Notes under the pieces: model-generated
Seen by the model: the letters and a program-made list of their open reading frames with translations, nothing else
Told to the model about the DNA's origin: nothing
Database searches by the model: none
Shown here: positions 60,207-64,000 of the stretch, piece by piece
How positions within the stretch are numbered: the stretch's first letter is position 1
Layout: each line of letters begins with the position of its first letter
Source: Dichomitus squalens LYAD-421 SS1
Lineage: Eukaryota; Basidiomycota; Agaricomycetes; Polyporales; Polyporaceae
Assembly (NCBI RefSeq): GCF_000275845.1
Contig: NW_006766884.1
Span: 327,976 to 391,975, forward strand
Length of the DNA stretch: 64,000 bases
Direction of reading: 5' to 3'
Program-made: the position numbers and the translations under genes

Positions 60207-60572
60207 ACTGGAATCGCTCCCACTGACCGCCTGCCACTACTTGTCCTCATCGAGCATGATATCCGCACACTCCTGCAGTGGCCGCCTCTGTAATCTGACT
60301 GCCATCTTGGGACAGAACGGCGCACGCCACCTCAGCGGGACGCTGTGACAGCTGAGCGACAGTGACCCGACGCACGCGCGAGTAAGCAGCCTTACGAGCG
60401 CGTCTCCTCTGTTGGTGAGCGCGATCCTCCATACGTCCTATCCGTTCGCAAGCTGCCCCGCGAAGGAGTGAACGTTACGAATAGCATGGAGTTCCAACGT
60501 ACTGTGTCATGGCTATATCTAAGCATACATGGTTATATATCATCAGGTCATCCAACTGCCCATGACGAGACT
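60207..60572. other. Interval between pirin and amino-acid permease
   Basis: 366 bp. A 61-codon minus-strand frame (60247-60432) is Arg-rich and unrecognised. Promoter of pirin and 3' flank of the permease. Confidence 0.5.
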
Positions 60573-62711
60573 CTACAGCGAATCCCAAATTTGTCGCCAC
60601 CGCGATCGGGGCCCTCTGAGCTCCTGCTGCTTGTTGAATCGTTCTTCCTCCTCGTCGATCTCCCGCTTCCCAGTGATGAGGTCGACCTTGTCGGATGGAA
60701 TTTGGACGCTGCGGTAGTAGAGTTTATAGACCCCATAGAATAAGACGAACGCCGGGAGGCCGATATACGACGTGACGAAGGTATCTGATTTGAATGGCAT
60801 GAAGGTATCGAAGCCTAAAACACGGCAAGGTGAGCTAAAGGAGAGCAGGTCGCAAGGCGACAATAACGTACCCTTGAAGAGCGTGATGATAGCGGTAGCG
60901 ACTAGGGCGAACCAAGAACCCCAAGGCTGGAACGGCGCCTTGTATGGCAGATCGTCCCGGGACATGCCCTGCGCTTTCAAGGCTTTCATGAAGCGGATGT
61001 GCGTGTAGCAGATACACATCCAGGTGATCGCGCCGAACGTGGACACCAAGTTGACGAACCAGCCGAATACTGCCGTGATCTCGTCAGCACAGGACTTGTG
61101 GGAGGTTCGGGAAGCCACCCACCTTTTGCACTGCTAGATGAGACGTTCAAGAAGACAAGCCCGCAAAAGAGAGTGCAGAGGATCAACGCTGGGTACGGCA
61201 CACCCATGCGGTTGACGCGCGCGAAAATCTTCGGGGCTTGGCCTTGAACTGCGAGACCGTACAAGGTACGAGTACCGATGTACAGATCAGAGTTTGCTGC
61301 ACTGAGCACGAAAATGAGGATGGCGGCGTTGATGATATGGTTGAGGACCTTGATCCCCGCCAGGGTCGTAGCTAGTTCAGACGAAGCATATCAATTGCTT
61401 GCTATCCACCAGGAAAATAGACATTACACACCGACAACGAACGGCGAAGCCGCAGCACCAGCCTTCGACTTGTTCGCAACGAAAATTGCCTGGCAAACGA
61501 GATATAAGACCGTCTGAGGTACATGGTGAGTATGCCACAGCTCACGTTGTTTGTACTCGGGACAATCAAGCCAATGACGAAGACACCGCCAACGTAGAAG
61601 ACCAAGATTCGGAAGAATGTCCTGCGAATAGCTATCGGAATGTTCTTGCGTGGGGCTTGCGCCTCGCCGACGGTTACACCGATCAGCTCCGTACCGATGT
61701 ACGCGAACAACGCGTTTGTCAAGGTACTCCAGAACCCCAAGAAAATCGCGAGATGTTCGTTATGCACCTGGGACTTGAGGTAACCACCCATGGGCCCATA
61801 TGGATCGTCCCAATAGCGGAAACCTAAGCGGTCGTGCCTCGGGTTGCCGCCGAGGTCGATGATGATGCCCATGAGCAAGAGTCCAACGAGCGTGACCACT
61901 TTGATGCTGCTGAACCAGAATTCCAGTTCGCCGAACACGCGCACACCAAGCAGGTTGATCGCGAAGACTGATTGGGCAGGTTTGCTTTGAGTTCATGTCA
62001 AGAATGGCAATTGGACTCGAGACTCACTGAACACGATGAAGATGACTAAGTAACAAGAATAGCACGGCAGATATGCGTGTAAGTGATCAAGAAGGAGTAT
62101 AATCAACGCACGATAACTCACCCATCCAGATCGCGATGTGCACCTTTTGCGTCCAGTACTGGATGACAACTCCCGCGGCATTGATGTTGTTCGGGGTGAC
62201 AATGAGGTACCTTCAGTTCCCTCGATCAGACCAACGCCTCGCATAGAACGTCGCAGGCAACCCACTTCAAGACGTAGTTCCAGCCAAGCGCAAAGCCGAA
62301 CGCGGGGTCGACGAACCGAGTCGCGTACCCGGGAAAGCCCTTCTTGTGGGGCAGGTACGCGGCCATCTCTCCGAGCGCCACCATGACAAGGTAGCAAACA
62401 AGTCCGACGAAACTATATCCCAGGAAGATACCGAGTGGCCCTCCGCGCACGAGTGCAGTTCCCGATCCGATAATTAGACCCGTTCCGATAGCACCTCCAA
62501 GCTATACTGCCCTCCTTCGGTATGCGTGATGCTGTTCCTGGAGGGAATGGGGACGTACCGCGATCATGGAGATTTGCCGCGCAGACAGGTCTCTGTGCAG
62601 ACTCTTCTTCTCGTCGGGGTCAACGAGCACCTCGTTGGTGTAGTAGCCATCATTGGCCACGTCGTCCGAGGAGCCATAGCGACTCGAGTTCTGCTTCTCA
62701 AAGTCGGCCAT
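60573..62711 (-). CDS. Amino-acid permease of the fungal YAT (APC) family
   Basis: Twelve-helix proton symporter for amino-acid uptake at the plasma membrane. The cytoplasmic N-terminus is MADFEKQNSSRYGSSDDVAN. DLSARQISMIALGGAIGTGL plus IIGSG is the classic first-helix signature, reconstructed across an intron near 62500-62580. Further segments: GIFLGYSFVGLVCYLVMVAL, GEMAAYLPHKKGFPGYATRF, FALGWNYVLKW, FWSTLTNALFAYIGTELIGV plus TVGEAQAPRKNIPIAIRR (near 61650), LYGLAVQGQAPKIFARVNRM (near 61230) and a C-terminal tail, ITGKREIDEEEERFNKQQEL, ending RQIWDSL. About seven exons. Substrate range cannot be told from sequence. Confidence 0.94.
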
Positions 62712-63468
62712 CCTTTTCGTGCGCGCCGTTACCTACTACACTTCGCGTAGGGGGCAGAAAGAGGGCGAACGGAGTTCTGGCGGGAGCGGAGACGGCGCGG
62801 TCGCCGGCGCAAGGGAGACGAGAACTTCTTAGCGCAGAAGCGGCTTCGGAAGGGAAGAGGACGGCGGCAGTACACTGAGCATGACAAAATACTTATAGAC
62901 GTCGCAGCGCGCGTGAACAGTGGGACAACTGTCCCGTCCATCAAACACGCAAGTATCTCGCCAAGCTTCGCCACCACTGCCCCGCATTCCCCTGCCAAGG
63001 AACCCCCCGATAGGCTCCAAACCCAGACCCGGTGCCAGTAGATTATACTTATCACCGCGCTTACATATGTGTTCCCCACCTTCATCGATCGACGCTTCCC
63101 TACAATCTCCCTCCAGTCTGCAGGTCACGCCGTCCTTGACGGCAGTATAATGACGGTTCGTGACCAATTCCGATGGCAGAAGCTGCGGCTGGTGTGCAGG
63201 GTTGTCGAAGCCATGTTGCTCGCGAGGACTGCACACCGTGCGATGCAGGCGCCTACTTGGACATCCGATAGTGACCCTGGTAGAGGCCGATCTGGGACTG
63301 AACCCAACGACGATAGAGGCCTCGAGGAACAAACAGAACACTATTCCATTGCGAGGACACAGGAGGGAGCTCAACAAACAAATAATGAATGGAGGACAGG
63401 TACATGTGTATATGTGCAGCGAGACATTGACAATCTTACACCAGCGAATACTATGAGCCTGGATGTTA
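62712..63468. other. Intergenic, permease promoter and isomerase 3' flank
   Basis: 757 bp. A 333-codon minus-strand frame (62829-63830) mostly overlaps the isomerase in another frame and was rejected. No other signal. Confidence 0.5.
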
Positions 63469-64000
63469 TCACAGCTTGTGCTTGATCTCCTTCCTCGCGA
63501 TCTTTGCAAACCGCTCCAAGGGTATGCCTGTCTCGAACCGATCAGCCTGGGCGTAGCTCTCCCGAAGGTTGACCGTGTCAAGACTGTGTTGGTCGTTGAA
63601 GCCAGCCTTGATGACGCTCTTGACGCCAAGAACAGCCGAGGGATCCAAGCCATCCAGTTCGGACAGGACATGCTTGCGCACTGCGGCTTGGAAAGCAGGT
63701 ACAGGTTGTTCGGGGAAAATTTTGCTGCCAGAGATTGGCGCGGCGTCAGTACTTTGTTGGCAGATAAGCCCGGGTCCTTACTTGATGAAGCCGCACTCAA
63801 GCAGCTCTTGCGCCTCCTTCTTCTTGCCAAATATCAATACCTCGTTCGCTTTAGCAGCACCCACTATGCAACATCGATAAGTGACACGGCCGCCAAGCAA
63901 CGGTATGAACACATACTGCGGTTACGGAACGTTACGCTAGAACCTGCTTCCGCGACAATACCTATAACCGAATCGATTGATGACGTGGTTGCTCGGTCGG
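63469..64000 (-). CDS. Peroxisomal enoyl-CoA isomerase/hydratase, 5' part beyond the window
   Basis: Delta3,Delta2-enoyl-CoA isomerase-type crotonase needed for beta-oxidation of unsaturated fatty acids. Reading from the window edge: GIVAEAGSSVTFRNR, spliced at about 63919/63865 to MGAAKANEVLIFGKKKEAQE plus LLECGFI, then KIFPEQPVPAFQAAVRKH, ESYAQADRFETGIPLERFA and the end KIARKEIKHKL. The EAGSS(V)TF, KANEVLIFGKK and final R-F-x(3)-I/L blocks fit yeast-type Eci. The C-terminal HKL resembles a variant PTS1; yeast Eci1 has HRL. Start and about half of the protein lie beyond position 64000. Confidence 0.88.

Noticed and set aside
62829..63830. 333-codon open frame on the minus strand
   Set aside because: Its upper part overlaps the enoyl-CoA isomerase exons in another frame; only the isomerase frame shows family motifs.
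1..64000. CRISPR arrays, rRNA/tRNA genes, intact transposons, secondary-metabolite cluster
   Set aside because: None seen by eye. tRNA genes and diverged repeats can be missed without a search tool, so their absence is not proven.

Overview
The window is intron-rich nuclear DNA from a filamentous fungus, most likely an Agaricomycete basidiomycete of the white-rot/Polyporales kind. The reasons are many short introns (about 50-70 nt), tightly packed genes on both strands, and basidiomycete-type proteins, including a secreted GH43 exo-beta-1,3-galactanase with a CBM35 module. No bacterial genes, CRISPR arrays, rRNA genes, tRNA genes or intact transposons were recognised. All gene models were built by hand from frame continuity, GT-AG boundaries and remembered family motifs; internal exon borders are approximate unless stated.

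Layout. 1-6.3 kb: a truncated Argonaute (-) head to head with the SRP receptor alpha subunit (+). 6.3-9.8 kb: a gene-poor stretch with one doubtful candidate. 9.8-18.2 kb: an unknown nuclear-like protein (-), mitoribosomal mL49/Img2 (+) and the GH43-CBM35 galactanase (-), separated by long unexplained intervals. 18.2-28.9 kb is dense: vitamin B6 synthase PDX1 (+), a four-exon 100-residue orphan (+), an RS-domain protein (-) divergent from a cyclin L-like gene (+), Rab GTPase Ypt1 (-), a membrane-anchored aspartic protease (+) and a small zinc-ribbon protein (-). 29-31.7 kb is unclear. 31.7-34.5 kb: a Zn2Cys6 transcription factor (-).

35.5-50.6 kb: Nop16 (-) divergent from Qcr10 (+), a HAD-like hydrolase (-), an unresolved coding signal (-), a penta-EF-hand protein (+), long-chain acyl-CoA synthetase (+), an MFS transporter (-), a Ser/Pro-rich orphan (+) and a small membrane protein resembling PIG-Y (+). 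51-64 kb: spindle-pole protein Sfi1 (-), GID-complex E3 subunit Rmd5 (-) divergent from ribosome-biogenesis factor Nsa1 (+), pirin (-), a YAT-family amino-acid permease (-) and the 3' part of a peroxisomal enoyl-CoA isomerase (-) running off the window.

Most genes are housekeeping and do not form a metabolic cluster. Functional threads are ribosome assembly (Nop16, Nsa1, mL49), ER targeting and traffic (SRP receptor, Ypt1, a possible GPI-synthesis subunit), fatty-acid use (acyl-CoA synthetase, enoyl-CoA isomerase), RNA silencing (Argonaute) and a splicing-associated divergent pair (RS protein with cyclin L-like). The most interesting leads are that pair, the 100-residue orphan, a GC-AG intron in QCR10, the long-linker zinc cluster of the transcription factor, and possible unrecognised genes at 6.4-7.4, 29.5-30.3 and 39.2-40.0 kb.
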